DNA of 64,000 nt from Sphingobacterium tenebrionis (GTDB lineage: Bacteria > Bacteroidota > Bacteroidia > Sphingobacteriales > Sphingobacteriaceae). The DNA is taken from positions 1 to 64,000 of the forward strand of contig NZ_JAYLLN010000016.1 of NCBI RefSeq assembly GCF_037126265.1, written 5' to 3'. The position numbers and the translations under genes were made by a program. Below, in pieces: positions 1-7,653 of this stretch (the stretch's first letter is position 1; the number at the start of each line of letters is the position of its first letter). Below the pieces are notes generated by a model, which saw only the letters and a program-made list of their open reading frames with translations, ran no database searches and was not told the DNA's origin.

Positions 1-455
1 CGACCGGCGGCCGATTCGATCTTGGTACCATCTACATACTGGACTTTCAGGCTGACATACTCCATTTCATGCAGCATCCGAACGATACTGGCAAACAGCT
101 CCTGTATCTGTTCCTTAAGACGCTTTCCCCTGAAATAATTGATCGTACGGTAATCCGGTGTACTGTTGCCCGAAAGCCACATGAAATGGATGTTCTCGTG
201 CAGGGCGCGCTCGATCTTGCGGCAAGAATAGATATTGCTCAGATACGCGTAGAACAGTACCTTGATGAGCATCCTGGGATGGAAACTGGTCGTGCCTCCG
301 CCTTTATACTGACGGATGATATGTTCCAGATCCAACTGGTCAACAACCTGACTCACCAAACGAACCGGATGGTTCAAGGGGATACGGTCTAAAATATTCT
401 CAGGAAAAAGACTCGGACTATTGGATGGAAGCGCTTTGAATTGTATGTTTGCCAT
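1..455 (-). CDS. Transposase, N-terminal part (cut by window edge)
   Basis: Reading the minus strand from the ATG at 455 gives an uninterrupted frame of 151 codons running off the left edge. It begins MANIQFKALPSNSPSLFPEN and contains YVDGTKIES near the edge. This is the layout of DDE transposases of the IS1182/IS5-like group, with an N-terminal DUF772 domain and the first catalytic Asp in a DGTKIE motif. Only the N-terminal third to half is present, so activity cannot be judged. The plus-strand ORF at 69-392 is its antisense shadow. The family is recognised from motifs by eye; the exact IS family is uncertain. Confidence 0.85.
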   Translation of the reverse strand, partial: MANIQFKALPSNSPSLFPENILDRIPLNHPVRLVSQVVDQLDLEHIIRQYKGGGTTSFHPRMLIKVLFYAYLSNIYSCRKIERALHENIHFMWLSGNSTPDYRTINYFRGKRLKEQIQELFASIVRMLHEMEYVSLKVQYVDGTKIESAAG

Positions 456-509
456 ATTGTTTTTTGGGTGCACCTTAAGATACAAAATCTTGAGGACAAA
501 AAACAGAAA

Positions 510-545
510 AACCCCGCCATTTTTTAATGACGGGGTTATTTTTTT
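510..545 (-). terminator. Rho-independent terminator, probably for tRNA-His
   Basis: AACCCCGCCATT pairs with AATGACGGGGTT across a short T-rich loop, with one G-U type mismatch. On the minus strand it is followed by a T-rich run, so it fits termination of the tRNA-His transcript. The plus strand also has a T run, so it may work both ways and shield the transposase. Confidence 0.7.
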
Positions 546-576
546 AAGAGACCTTTTTAGACAGCCCCTTTAACCG

Positions 577-651
577 GGTAAGTAATGGGGCTCGAACCCA
601 CGACCCCTAGAACCACAATCTAGTGCTCTAACCAACTGAGCTATACCTACC
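577..651 (-). tRNA. tRNA-His (GTG anticodon)
   Basis: The minus strand folds as a full cloverleaf: acceptor GTAGGTA pairs with TACTTAC, the D arm contains AGCTCAGTTGGTTAGAGC, the anticodon loop TTGTGGT sits on a CTAGA/TCTAG stem, and the T arm carries GGTTCGAGCC. The anticodon GTG reads His codons. A G precedes the acceptor stem and a C lies at position 73, the G-1:C73 pair that is the histidine identity element. CCA is not encoded. Confidence 0.95.
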
Positions 652-1014
652 GTGATTTTGTGATACAAAAGTAGAACTTAAAAGCATATTCTCCAAATAA
701 ATTCAAGTAGATTTTATCCAAGACCATCGAATAAGCTCATTTTGAATTAGATAATTTTTTAGGAAACTTATTCAAACAACCTGCGTTTATACCCCAATTA
801 GGGTAGGTGAATTTTCAAGTTTGTTGTAACATTTATGATATAAGTTGTTGATTTGTAGCTGATAAAACTGTTTTGGTTAAAGGTAAATCCTTATGATTAA
901 TTATTTATTTTATTATTATTAATAAAAAATACGTAATAACAAGTAATTAGAATATTTGATATATTTGATAGGTGCTCCATACAGGGGTGACAATAACCAA
1001 ACTAGATTAATAAC
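652..1014 (+). promoter_or_regulatory. AT-rich intergenic region with candidate promoter
   Basis: This 363-base gap has no credible ORF. A TTTG at 820-823 and a TTGATTTG at 848-855 resemble the Bacteroidota -33 and -7 boxes, although the spacing (24 bases) is longer than usual. The wording around them (TTTGTTGTAACA then ATTTGTAGCT) closely resembles the region at 34579-34612, suggesting a shared promoter type. If used, it would give a leader of about 150 bases ahead of the gene at 1015. Confidence 0.3.
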
Positions 1015-1440
1015 ATGGTTTCCAAGAATATTTTAGTAGACACGACCAGTATTGGTACTTTTAAATTCTTCGCCTATGTATTTAATGATGAAGAGGGAAA
1101 AGTAGGGTTTGGTTTGTTCCCAAATGATGGGCCTTATCCTTTAGTTTACCTTCTCAACGTACAGGGCAATAAAATTAAGATCTTTTTCAATGATGAGATC
1201 ATTATGCGGATCTGTGAGCAAAGTAAGTTCAGCACCAATGAACGTCGAGAACTTTTTCGCCAATTTCTGGATTATGCGTCCAAAATGGAAAAGAAAGCAG
1301 CACGGTTGGTTTTCCGGGATAGCAAGATGTCCTACCTAGCGGAGTCGAGGGAAATGGTGAGGTATAAACGGTTATATATTCATTATAAAAATCCAATGAG
1401 CTTCATGGGAGATCATGTTGCCGCCAATGAACCCGCTTAA
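1015..1440 (+). CDS. Hypothetical protein, 141 aa
   Basis: I do not recognise this protein. It is soluble and mixed in charge, with no signal peptide or membrane segment. The first 65 residues look beta-rich (phrases such as VGFGLFPNDGPYPLVYLLNV), and the second half looks helical and basic (NERRELFRQFLDYASKMEKKAARLVFRD). It stands alone: tRNA-His lies behind it and the MocR-type regulator converges on it with a 4-base gap. The ATG at 1015 is the first in frame. Normal composition for the neighbourhood supports a real gene; function is unknown. Confidence 0.6.
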   Translation: MVSKNILVDTTSIGTFKFFAYVFNDEEGKVGFGLFPNDGPYPLVYLLNVQGNKIKIFFNDEIIMRICEQSKFSTNERRELFRQFLDYASKMEKKAARLVFRDSKMSYLAESREMVRYKRLYIHYKNPMSFMGDHVAANEPA

Positions 1441-1444
1441 TGCT

Positions 1445-2920
1445 TTATTTAGGATCTATTTTATCCAACATCAATAACATATTCTTTAGTATGCTTATTG
1501 TCTGTTCCATTTCCTGTTGGTCTAAATGACCGAATCCAAGCCGCATGCCGGTTAACTTGTTGTTTTGATAGAGAATGGTCTTCGGAATGTACAAATCATG
1601 CTTTAATGCCAATTGCGAAAGCTTATATAGATTGAGGGGTTTTTTCCAGGTCAACCAAAATGCTAGGCCAGCATTGGGAATCTGGAAGTCTATTTCGTCA
1701 CCCAGCTCTTCCATCAATCGGACCGCCATTTCATTCCGTCGAGACCGATAAATCTTTAAGGACTTTTTCAGATGCCTATTGATGCTGCCATCTTCGATCA
1801 GTTCGCCTAAAGCCTGTTCCATCAATACGTCGCCTTGGCGGTCGATCATACCAAGGTGTTTCTTCAGCTCTTGAATGAGGTTTTCCGGACAGAGAATAAA
1901 TCCCGTTCGAAATCCTGGAGCTAGGGACTTACCGAATGAACTCACATAGATGACCATCCCGCCATCATCGTGGCTAGCCAATGGGACCAAAGCCGGTTTG
2001 TCGTATTGGAAATCATACTCCTGATCATCTTCGACAATAATAAATCCATATTCCTTGGCCAATCGTAGCAGTTCCATCCTTCTTTTAGGGCTGAGGCTCA
2101 CCGTCGTCGGATAATGCACATGCGGACTGATATGGACCATCCGGACCTTGTGATTTTGGCAAATATGGCGTACAGCATCTATATCCATGCCTTCATCGTC
2201 AATAGGTACGGTCATGAGCTGGCTTCCTGATTTTTGAAAGATCATGTTTGCCGAGAAATAACTTAATTCCCCAACCAAGACCAGGTCCCCGGGAGAAAGG
2301 ATGACCTCAGAAAGGATATAAAGGCTCATTTCCATGCTCCTCGTGATCAATAGGTTACTCGGGCTGATCTTTAATCCTCTCGAATTGGCCAGATAGGAGG
2401 CCAATTGCTCTTTAAAATATTCACTGCCTTCCTGGTTATAATAGCCCATTTTCTTTCTGTTGCTACGGCGTTTGAGGTTTGCGCTGTAAACCCGGGAAAG
2501 ATCTTCCAATTGGGTCAATCGGATATCTGGGCTGCCATCGTTCCAAACATACCTGCAATTGATATATTCGAAAGGATTATCAAAAAGAAAGGACTTTTTG
2601 AAGGTATAGCCGGTCCTTATTGGATACTTGTTTTCCGGTTTTGGGCTGTTGTTGGTCTTTGGAAGTAGGGAAGCCACAAAAGTTCCTTTGTTCGGGAGGA
2701 TATCCACCCATCCTTGGCTATGCAGCTCCTCGTAACTTGCGGTAGCCGTATTGCGGTGCATATGTAATTGTTCGGCTAATTGCCTGCTTCCTAAAAGTTT
2801 TTGTCCTGATTTGAGGATGCCACGATTGATGGCCAATACCATCTGATTCGTGACCTGAAGGTATACAGGAACATCCGAAAATCGATCTATTTTAATAAAA
2901 CTTGCGTAATTATATTCCAC
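1445..2920 (-). CDS. MocR/PdxR-type transcriptional regulator (GntR HTH fused to class I aminotransferase fold)
   Basis: The 491-residue protein has the two-part build of MocR regulators. Residues about 15-85 form a GntR winged helix (GSRQLAEQLHMHRNTATASY), and residues about 120-485 form a fold-type I aminotransferase domain with the PLP-binding Lys331 in YVSSFGKSLAPGFRTG and a DDQEYDF motif. In this family the aminotransferase part is normally a PLP or ligand sensor, not an enzyme. It is transcribed away from the biotin operon across a 76-base gap that holds repeated CTGGTCCG-like sites, so I infer that it controls that operon or its own gene. A ligand linked to biotin precursors or PLP is possible but not shown. 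Confidence 0.88.
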   Translation of the reverse strand: MEYNYASFIKIDRFSDVPVYLQVTNQMVLAINRGILKSGQKLLGSRQLAEQLHMHRNTATASYEELHSQGWVDILPNKGTFVASLLPKTNNSPKPENKYPIRTGYTFKKSFLFDNPFEYINCRYVWNDGSPDIRLTQLEDLSRVYSANLKRRSNRKKMGYYNQEGSEYFKEQLASYLANSRGLKISPSNLLITRSMEMSLYILSEVILSPGDLVLVGELSYFSANMIFQKSGSQLMTVPIDDEGMDIDAVRHICQNHKVRMVHISPHVHYPTTVSLSPKRRMELLRLAKEYGFIIVEDDQEYDFQYDKPALVPLASHDDGGMVIYVSSFGKSLAPGFRTGFILCPENLIQELKKHLGMIDRQGDVLMEQALGELIEDGSINRHLKKSLKIYRSRRNEMAVRLMEELGDEIDFQIPNAGLAFWLTWKKPLNLYKLSQLALKHDLYIPKTILYQNNKLTGMRLGFGHLDQQEMEQTISILKNMLLMLDKIDPK

Positions 2921-2980
2921 CGGACTAGCTATTATCTTTAAACTGGCACCCTATGCTGGTCCGGCAAGATAGTACTTTTG
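2920..2980 (+). promoter_or_regulatory. Candidate MocR operator and promoter of the biotin operon
   Basis: The gap holds three related 8-mers: CTGGCACC at 2943-2950 and CTGGTCCG at 2956-2963 as direct repeats 13 bases apart, and CGGACTAG at 2921-2928, an inverted copy (CTAGTCCG on the other strand). Two direct copies plus one inverted copy is an arrangement reported for some MocR/PdxR operators. TACTTTTG at 2973-2980 matches the Bacteroidota TAnnTTTG -7 box, placing a start about 10 bases before the ATG at 2997. The nearest direct copy then overlaps the -33 region. Confidence 0.5.
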
Positions 2981-2996
2981 TTGGAAATTATTTAAC

Positions 2997-3632
2997 ATGA
3001 AAACCATTCTCCAAGAAATTGTTGCTGATCCCCATCTGCATGCGGCCTGGCTTAATACGCTCTCTTTTATGGAAAATGCCGGAGCCAGAAAAATTTCGGC
3101 ATGCGAACATCCCATAAAGACACAGATTATACAACTAAAACACGCCGCTGAAGAGCATCGACATGCATATTACCTGAAAAAACAGCTTTCCAAATTGGAG
3201 GTGAAGGGTTTTGAGGATTACGCAGATGGGAATCTCTTGGCAGCTAGGTCATCTAAACAGTACCTCGCCCGTTTGGATCTGTTAGCCTGTCGTTATTTGA
3301 AGGAACAATTTTCCTTGGCCGATGATGATCTTAGGTATGCTGCTTATCTTTTTGTAACCTATGCGATTGAAGTTCGGGCAGATGAGCTTTATCCGATTTA
3401 TCAGGAATTGCTGAGTGCAGCTGGATCTAAGGTGAATGTGAAATCCATTATTTTGGAGGAAGAAGGGCATTTGGAGGAGATGATCAGTCAGTTGCAGGCT
3501 TTTGATTCGGATTGGGAAAAGCATGCGCAGGAAATCTTGAAATTGGAGAACAGTTTATTTGAATTTTGGATCGCTGAATTAAGGAAACATATTTTTCCCG
3601 CTGTGAATGAGCATGAAGGATCTTTGGGATAA
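2997..3632 (+). CDS. Ferritin-like di-iron protein heading the biotin operon
   Basis: The 211-residue, largely helical protein carries a complete ferritin-like di-iron signature in four predicted helices: Glu26, then Glu53-x-x-His56 (AAEEHRHAYY), then Glu125 (AIEVRADELY), then Glu155-x-x-His158 (EEEGHLEEM). No signal peptide is present. It is the first gene of the biotin operon and overlaps bioF by 26 bases, implying coupled translation. No bioC or bioH for pimeloyl-ACP synthesis is present nearby. An oxygenase acting on a lipid or ACP-bound precursor is therefore an attractive inference, with iron storage or a PLP-side role as alternatives. The fold call is by motif only; the substrate is unknown. 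Confidence 0.7.
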   Translation: MKTILQEIVADPHLHAAWLNTLSFMENAGARKISACEHPIKTQIIQLKHAAEEHRHAYYLKKQLSKLEVKGFEDYADGNLLAARSSKQYLARLDLLACRYLKEQFSLADDDLRYAAYLFVTYAIEVRADELYPIYQELLSAAGSKVNVKSIILEEEGHLEEMISQLQAFDSDWEKHAQEILKLENSLFEFWIAELRKHIFPAVNEHEGSLG

Positions 3633-4758
3633 ACTGGAGGAGAGAAAGAGGCTTGGTTCTTTACGTTTCTTAAAGGAAAGGGGCGAGGGGATCGACTTTT
3701 ATTCGAATGATTATTTGGGACTTTCGAGGAATCTGGGTTTTAGGGAGGAGATTGTGGAGTTGGCAAGGAATAATCCGGAAGCATTGTTGGGAGCGACAGG
3801 GTCTCGGCTTATTTCAGGAACGGGAAAGAGGGTGTTGGAAGTGGAGGATTTTATTGCGGATAAGCATGGGGTGGAAAGGGCTTTGTTGTTTCCATCGGGG
3901 TATATGGCGAATGTTGGGCTTGTTTCTAGTTTGTTGGGTAGGCATGATGTGTTGATCTGTGATGAGTATATACATCGATCGGTGATCGATGGGTGGAAGA
4001 TGACGAATGCGAAACGGTTGAAGTTTAGGCATAATGATGTGAGGGATTTGGAAAGGGTGCTGGGGTGTTTGGATTGCTTCGTCGTGCCTCCTCGCAATGA
4101 CGCGGAAGGGACGCGCGATGGCGAGGATCGGGCTCGCAAAATATTTATTGCGGTGGAGTCGCTTTATTCGATGGAAGGGGATTTTGCACCGATCAAAGAG
4201 ATTGTTGAATTGGCGGAGAAATATCAGGCTCATGTGCTGTTGGATGAAGCGCATGCTTTTGCTGTATTTGGATGGGGGTTGGCGCATCAGCTTCAGCTTC
4301 AGGATCGTATACTTGCGATAACTGTTACTTATGGAAAAGCCATGGGTCTTCATGGTGCCAGTATTCTTGGAAGCAAAGACCTGATTTCCCATCTCATTAA
4401 TTTTGCGAGTCCTTTTATTTACAGTACGGCCCAGCCTGAATTCCATGCCTTATCCATCAGGACAGCATATGATTTCATAGAAAATAATCCAGAGTTGCCT
4501 ATGCGCTTGTTTGAAAACATCCGATTATTCCAATCCTTGAAAACAGGTCCAGCATCTCCCATTCAATGTTTTTTCCCAAGTGCTGCTGCCGATCTTCAGG
4601 ATATTCAAAGCAAACTTTCTGAAAATGGAGTCCTAACATACCCTATTTTCCCGCCCACAGTTCCAAAAGGAAAAGAAAGAATCCGGATTTGCCTTCATGC
4701 CGATCACCAAGAATCTGAGATCCGATTGTTGCAGCAGCTGCTAACCGAAATGATTTAA
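3607..4758 (+). CDS. bioF: 8-amino-7-oxononanoate synthase (KAPA synthase)
   Basis: BioF condenses pimeloyl-ACP or -CoA with alanine in the first committed biotin step. The 383-residue protein shows FYSNDYLGLS near residue 31, GTGKRVLEVE, the cofactor-contacting DEAH at 213-216 and the PLP Lys244 in TYGKAMGLHG. It begins inside the preceding gene and ends one base before bioD. Residues about 154-177 are an odd insertion: bases 4072-4102 exactly match the dispersed palindromic repeat seen at 20490, 25920 and 40070, read in frame as DCFVVPPRNDA. By eye, this region is about 19 residues longer than in E. coli BioF. The frame stays open and the catalytic residues are intact, so it is probably functional. 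ATG at 3607 or 3613 could start it. Confidence 0.93.
   Translation: MSMKDLWDKLEERKRLGSLRFLKERGEGIDFYSNDYLGLSRNLGFREEIVELARNNPEALLGATGSRLISGTGKRVLEVEDFIADKHGVERALLFPSGYMANVGLVSSLLGRHDVLICDEYIHRSVIDGWKMTNAKRLKFRHNDVRDLERVLGCLDCFVVPPRNDAEGTRDGEDRARKIFIAVESLYSMEGDFAPIKEIVELAEKYQAHVLLDEAHAFAVFGWGLAHQLQLQDRILAITVTYGKAMGLHGASILGSKDLISHLINFASPFIYSTAQPEFHALSIRTAYDFIENNPELPMRLFENIRLFQSLKTGPASPIQCFFPSAAADLQDIQSKLSENGVLTYPIFPPTVPKGKERIRICLHADHQESEIRLLQQLLTEMI
4072..4102 (+). repeat. Dispersed palindromic repeat core inside bioF
   Basis: The 31 bases, containing GCTTCGTCGTGCCTCCTCGC, are the same as intergenic copies near 20492-20522, 25920-25950 and 40067-40097. Here they lie inside the bioF reading frame (residues 156-166). 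The adjoining bases to about 4140 are also G+C-rich and atypical, so the inserted segment may be longer than the core. Confidence 0.85.
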
Positions 4759-4759
4759 A

Positions 4760-5386
4760 ATGAACATAAAACCCAGACAATATTTTGTAACCGGTATAGG
4801 TACTGGCGTCGGAAAAACCATTTGTTCCGCGATGTTAGCCCAATTATGGCAAATGGCCTATTGGAAACCCATCCAATCTGGCGATCTCAATCAGTCGGAT
4901 TCCATGATGCTGAATCATTTATTAGACCATAAAATCCAGATTTTTAAGGAAAGATTTAGACTCCATACTGCCGCATCTCCGCATCAGTCGGCATTTTTGG
5001 ATGGCATCGAAATGCACTTGGAGGATTTCGAATTGCCAAACAAGCCTATCGACTTATTGGTCGAAGGGGCAGGTGGATTATTTGTGCCCATCAATGATAA
5101 GGAATGTATCATCGATCTTATCAAAAAATTGGCAATTCCAACCATTCTGGTTTGTAGGGATTATCTAGGTACCATAAACCATAGCCTTTTAAGCATAAAA
5201 GCCCTGGAAAACCATGAGATCCCTTTACACTATCTGGTGCTAAATGGCGAATTCAATCCCTTTAGTAAGGAAATCCTTATGAAACATATGCCAGAAGATT
5301 GCAGGTTGATCCAAATGCCTGAATTAGAGGGGTTAAATCCAGCACAAATGCAGCATGCCCTCTCCAAAATAACCATTGAAAATTAG
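4760..5386 (+). CDS. bioD: Dethiobiotin synthetase
   Basis: BioD closes the ureido ring of 7,8-diaminononanoate with CO2 and ATP. The 208-residue protein has the P-loop GIGTGVGKT at residues 12-20, the KPIQSGD switch segment and the EGAGGLFVPI motif, all typical of the family. Its length is a little under the usual 220-230. It starts one base after the bioF stop and is followed by bioB after 18 bases, so it belongs to the same transcript. Cytoplasmic. Confidence 0.94.
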   Translation: MNIKPRQYFVTGIGTGVGKTICSAMLAQLWQMAYWKPIQSGDLNQSDSMMLNHLLDHKIQIFKERFRLHTAASPHQSAFLDGIEMHLEDFELPNKPIDLLVEGAGGLFVPINDKECIIDLIKKLAIPTILVCRDYLGTINHSLLSIKALENHEIPLHYLVLNGEFNPFSKEILMKHMPEDCRLIQMPELEGLNPAQMQHALSKITIEN

Positions 5387-5404
5387 TAGTAAATAGTAGA
5401 TAAA

Positions 5405-6403
5405 ATGAACAACATGAATGAAAATATGCTGAAACATGATTGGACCAAAGAAGAGTTGTTGGCCATCTATAATCGACCGTTGATGCAATTGGTCTTTGAC
5501 GCAGCAACTGTACATCGGCAATGGCAAAAGCCGGATGAGGTACAGATTTCCACCTTACTGTCCGTAAAAACTGGTGGATGTCCGGAAGACTGTTCCTATT
5601 GTGGACAGGCAGCAAGGTACCATACCGATATCAAAGTTCAGGCCTTATTGCCTACAGAAACAGTATTGGCGCATGCCCAAAAAGCGAAGGATGCCGGTTC
5701 ATCTCGTTTTTGTATGGCGGCTGCTTGGCGTGAAGTGCGCGACAACCGGGATTTCGATCGTATCATTGATATGGTCAAAGGGGTTAATGAGATGGGGTTG
5801 GAAGTTTGCTGTACTCTTGGTATGTTGACCGAGAGCCAAGCTCAAAGGTTGCAGGAGGCTGGACTTTACGCTTATAACCATAACCTGGATACTTCGGAGG
5901 AATTCTATGATGAAATCATTTCCACGCGCAAATTTGATAATCGCTTGGAAACCATAAAACATGTCCGTAAGGCTGGTATTACCGTCTGTTCTGGAGGGAT
6001 CATCGGATTAGGTGAAACGATAGATGATCGGGTTTCCATGCTTCGTAGCTTAGCGAATATGGAAAAGCATCCGGAATCCGTGCCGATCAATGCCTTGGCC
6101 CGGGTGGCCGGAACGCCATTGGCAGACCTCCCAAGGATTGATATTTGGGAGATGGTGCGAACAATTGCTACCGCTAGGATCGTGATGCCAGCTTCTATGG
6201 TACGTTTGAGTGCTGGGCGCATCGAGATGTCCGAAGTAGAGCAGGCATGGTGTTTTATGGCTGGTGCAAATTCCATTTTTACCGGAGAAAGGCAAACCTT
6301 ATTGGTTACTCCCAATCCTGGTGTTTCCGAAGATATGCAGATGTTGAAGAACTTGGGGTTAAAAGCCATGGTATTGGAAAAAAAAGAAGCATGCGCCAAC
6401 TGA
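5405..6403 (+). CDS. bioB: Biotin synthase (radical SAM)
   Basis: BioB inserts sulfur into dethiobiotin using one [4Fe-4S] radical-SAM cluster and an auxiliary iron-sulfur cluster. The 332-residue protein has the radical SAM cysteines Cys59, Cys63 and Cys66 in GGCPEDCSYCGQ, YNHNLDTS, and the C-terminal region MVRLSAGRIEMS with the conserved Arg that contacts the auxiliary cluster. It overlaps the start of bioA by 13 bases, which points to translational coupling. An ATG at 5417 is a possible alternative start. Confidence 0.96.
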   Translation: MNNMNENMLKHDWTKEELLAIYNRPLMQLVFDAATVHRQWQKPDEVQISTLLSVKTGGCPEDCSYCGQAARYHTDIKVQALLPTETVLAHAQKAKDAGSSRFCMAAAWREVRDNRDFDRIIDMVKGVNEMGLEVCCTLGMLTESQAQRLQEAGLYAYNHNLDTSEEFYDEIISTRKFDNRLETIKHVRKAGITVCSGGIIGLGETIDDRVSMLRSLANMEKHPESVPINALARVAGTPLADLPRIDIWEMVRTIATARIVMPASMVRLSAGRIEMSEVEQAWCFMAGANSIFTGERQTLLVTPNPGVSEDMQMLKNLGLKAMVLEKKEACAN

Positions 6404-7653
6404 TAGAACGAGATCTGGCTGTCAATTGGCATCCCTATTCCCAGATGAAATTGAGCCAGCCCATCCCGATCATTAAGGGCGAAGGTGCCTATTTATTTTC
6501 GGAGGATGGACAAAAGTATTTGGATATGGTCTCTTCCTGGTGGGTCAGTATTCATGGACATGCCAATTCAACTATTGCAAGGGCGGTATTCAACCAATTG
6601 AACACCTTAGAACAGGTTATTTTTGCAGGTTTTACGCATGAACCAGCCATTTTATTATCCGAAAGGTTATTGAATCTGTTGCCTGGCAACCAGCAAAAGG
6701 TGTTTTACTCCGATAATGGCTCCACGGCGGTGGAAGTTGCCCTGAAAATGTGCCTTCAATTTGGCCATAATCAAGGTAGGGCGAAACATAAAATACTGGC
6801 ATTCAAAGAAGGATACCATGGTGATACCTTTGGAGCCATGTCGGTCAGTGAAAGAGGACAATGGACTGCTCCTTTTTCCGAAAAACTCTTTGACGTGATT
6901 TTTATTGATCCACCAACCTCATTGAATTTGGAACAGACGAAAGCCTTGATTAGGGAACATGCAGCAGAAACCGCATGCCTGATCTACGAGCCGCTGATCC
7001 AAGGAGCAGGAGGGATGTTGATGCACAGTGCTGAAGATCTGTCGGATCTGATGGCCTTTTGTAGATCTTTGGGTATTCTTTTGATCCAGGATGAAGTTTT
7101 TGTGGGATTTGGAAGAACAGGGACCTTATTCGCTGCCGATCAGTTAAGTATCGCTCCTGATGTGATGTGCTTCTCGAAAGGACTTACAGGCGGGACCATG
7201 GCGATGGGCATCACAACCTGTACGGATGAAATCTATCAAGCATTTTATTCCGATGAGAAGCAAAAGGCGCTCTTTCATGGCCATTCTTTTACAGCAAGTC
7301 CGATTGGCTGTGCAGCTGCATTGGCCAGTTTGGAGATCTTATTGTCTGCTGATTGCCAGCAACAGCTTGACAGCATTCATAAAAAGCATCTTGCTTTTTT
7401 AGGTAAGTTGATGCTGCATCCGAAGATCCAACAGCCCCGATTGATGGGAACAGTCCTGGCTTTTGAATATCATACCGCAGAACAGGATGGCTATTTCCAT
7501 AGCAGGCAGGAATTCCTTTACCAAGAATTTCTAAAGAGAAATATCATCATGCGACCTTTGGGAAATACCATTTATCTGGTGCCACCTTATTGCATAAAAG
7601 AAGAAGAGCTGGAATACGTTTATGACATGATATTGGAAGTCTTAGATCGTTGA
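6391..7653 (+). CDS. bioA: Adenosylmethionine--8-amino-7-oxononanoate aminotransferase (DAPA synthase)
   Basis: BioA transaminates KAPA to 7,8-diaminononanoate, normally with S-adenosylmethionine as donor. The 420-residue class III aminotransferase starts at ATG 6391, inside the bioB end; the open frame extends further upstream, but only as a bioB overlap. WHPYSQM (13-19), SSWWVSIHGH (48-57), QDEVFVGFGRTG and the PLP Lys263 in CFSKGLTGG are visible. It is the last gene of the operon, and its final 12 bases overlap the convergent gene at 7642. Confidence 0.95.
   Translation: MRQLIERDLAVNWHPYSQMKLSQPIPIIKGEGAYLFSEDGQKYLDMVSSWWVSIHGHANSTIARAVFNQLNTLEQVIFAGFTHEPAILLSERLLNLLPGNQQKVFYSDNGSTAVEVALKMCLQFGHNQGRAKHKILAFKEGYHGDTFGAMSVSERGQWTAPFSEKLFDVIFIDPPTSLNLEQTKALIREHAAETACLIYEPLIQGAGGMLMHSAEDLSDLMAFCRSLGILLIQDEVFVGFGRTGTLFAADQLSIAPDVMCFSKGLTGGTMAMGITTCTDEIYQAFYSDEKQKALFHGHSFTASPIGCAAALASLEILLSADCQQQLDSIHKKHLAFLGKLMLHPKIQQPRLMGTVLAFEYHTAEQDGYFHSRQEFLYQEFLKRNIIMRPLGNTIYLVPPYCIKEEELEYVYDMILEVLDR

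Noticed and set aside
69..392. 107-codon plus-strand ORF at the left edge
   Set aside because: The opposite strand encodes a clear transposase with DGTKIE; the plus ORF has no motif.
3814..4446. 210-codon minus-strand ORF opposite bioF
   Set aside because: Shadow of bioF; composition is dominated by His, Arg and Gln, and it has no domain or upstream signal.
6247..6390. Extended N-terminus of bioA from 6247
   Set aside because: It lies wholly in the bioB coding region; the BioA family start matches ATG 6391.
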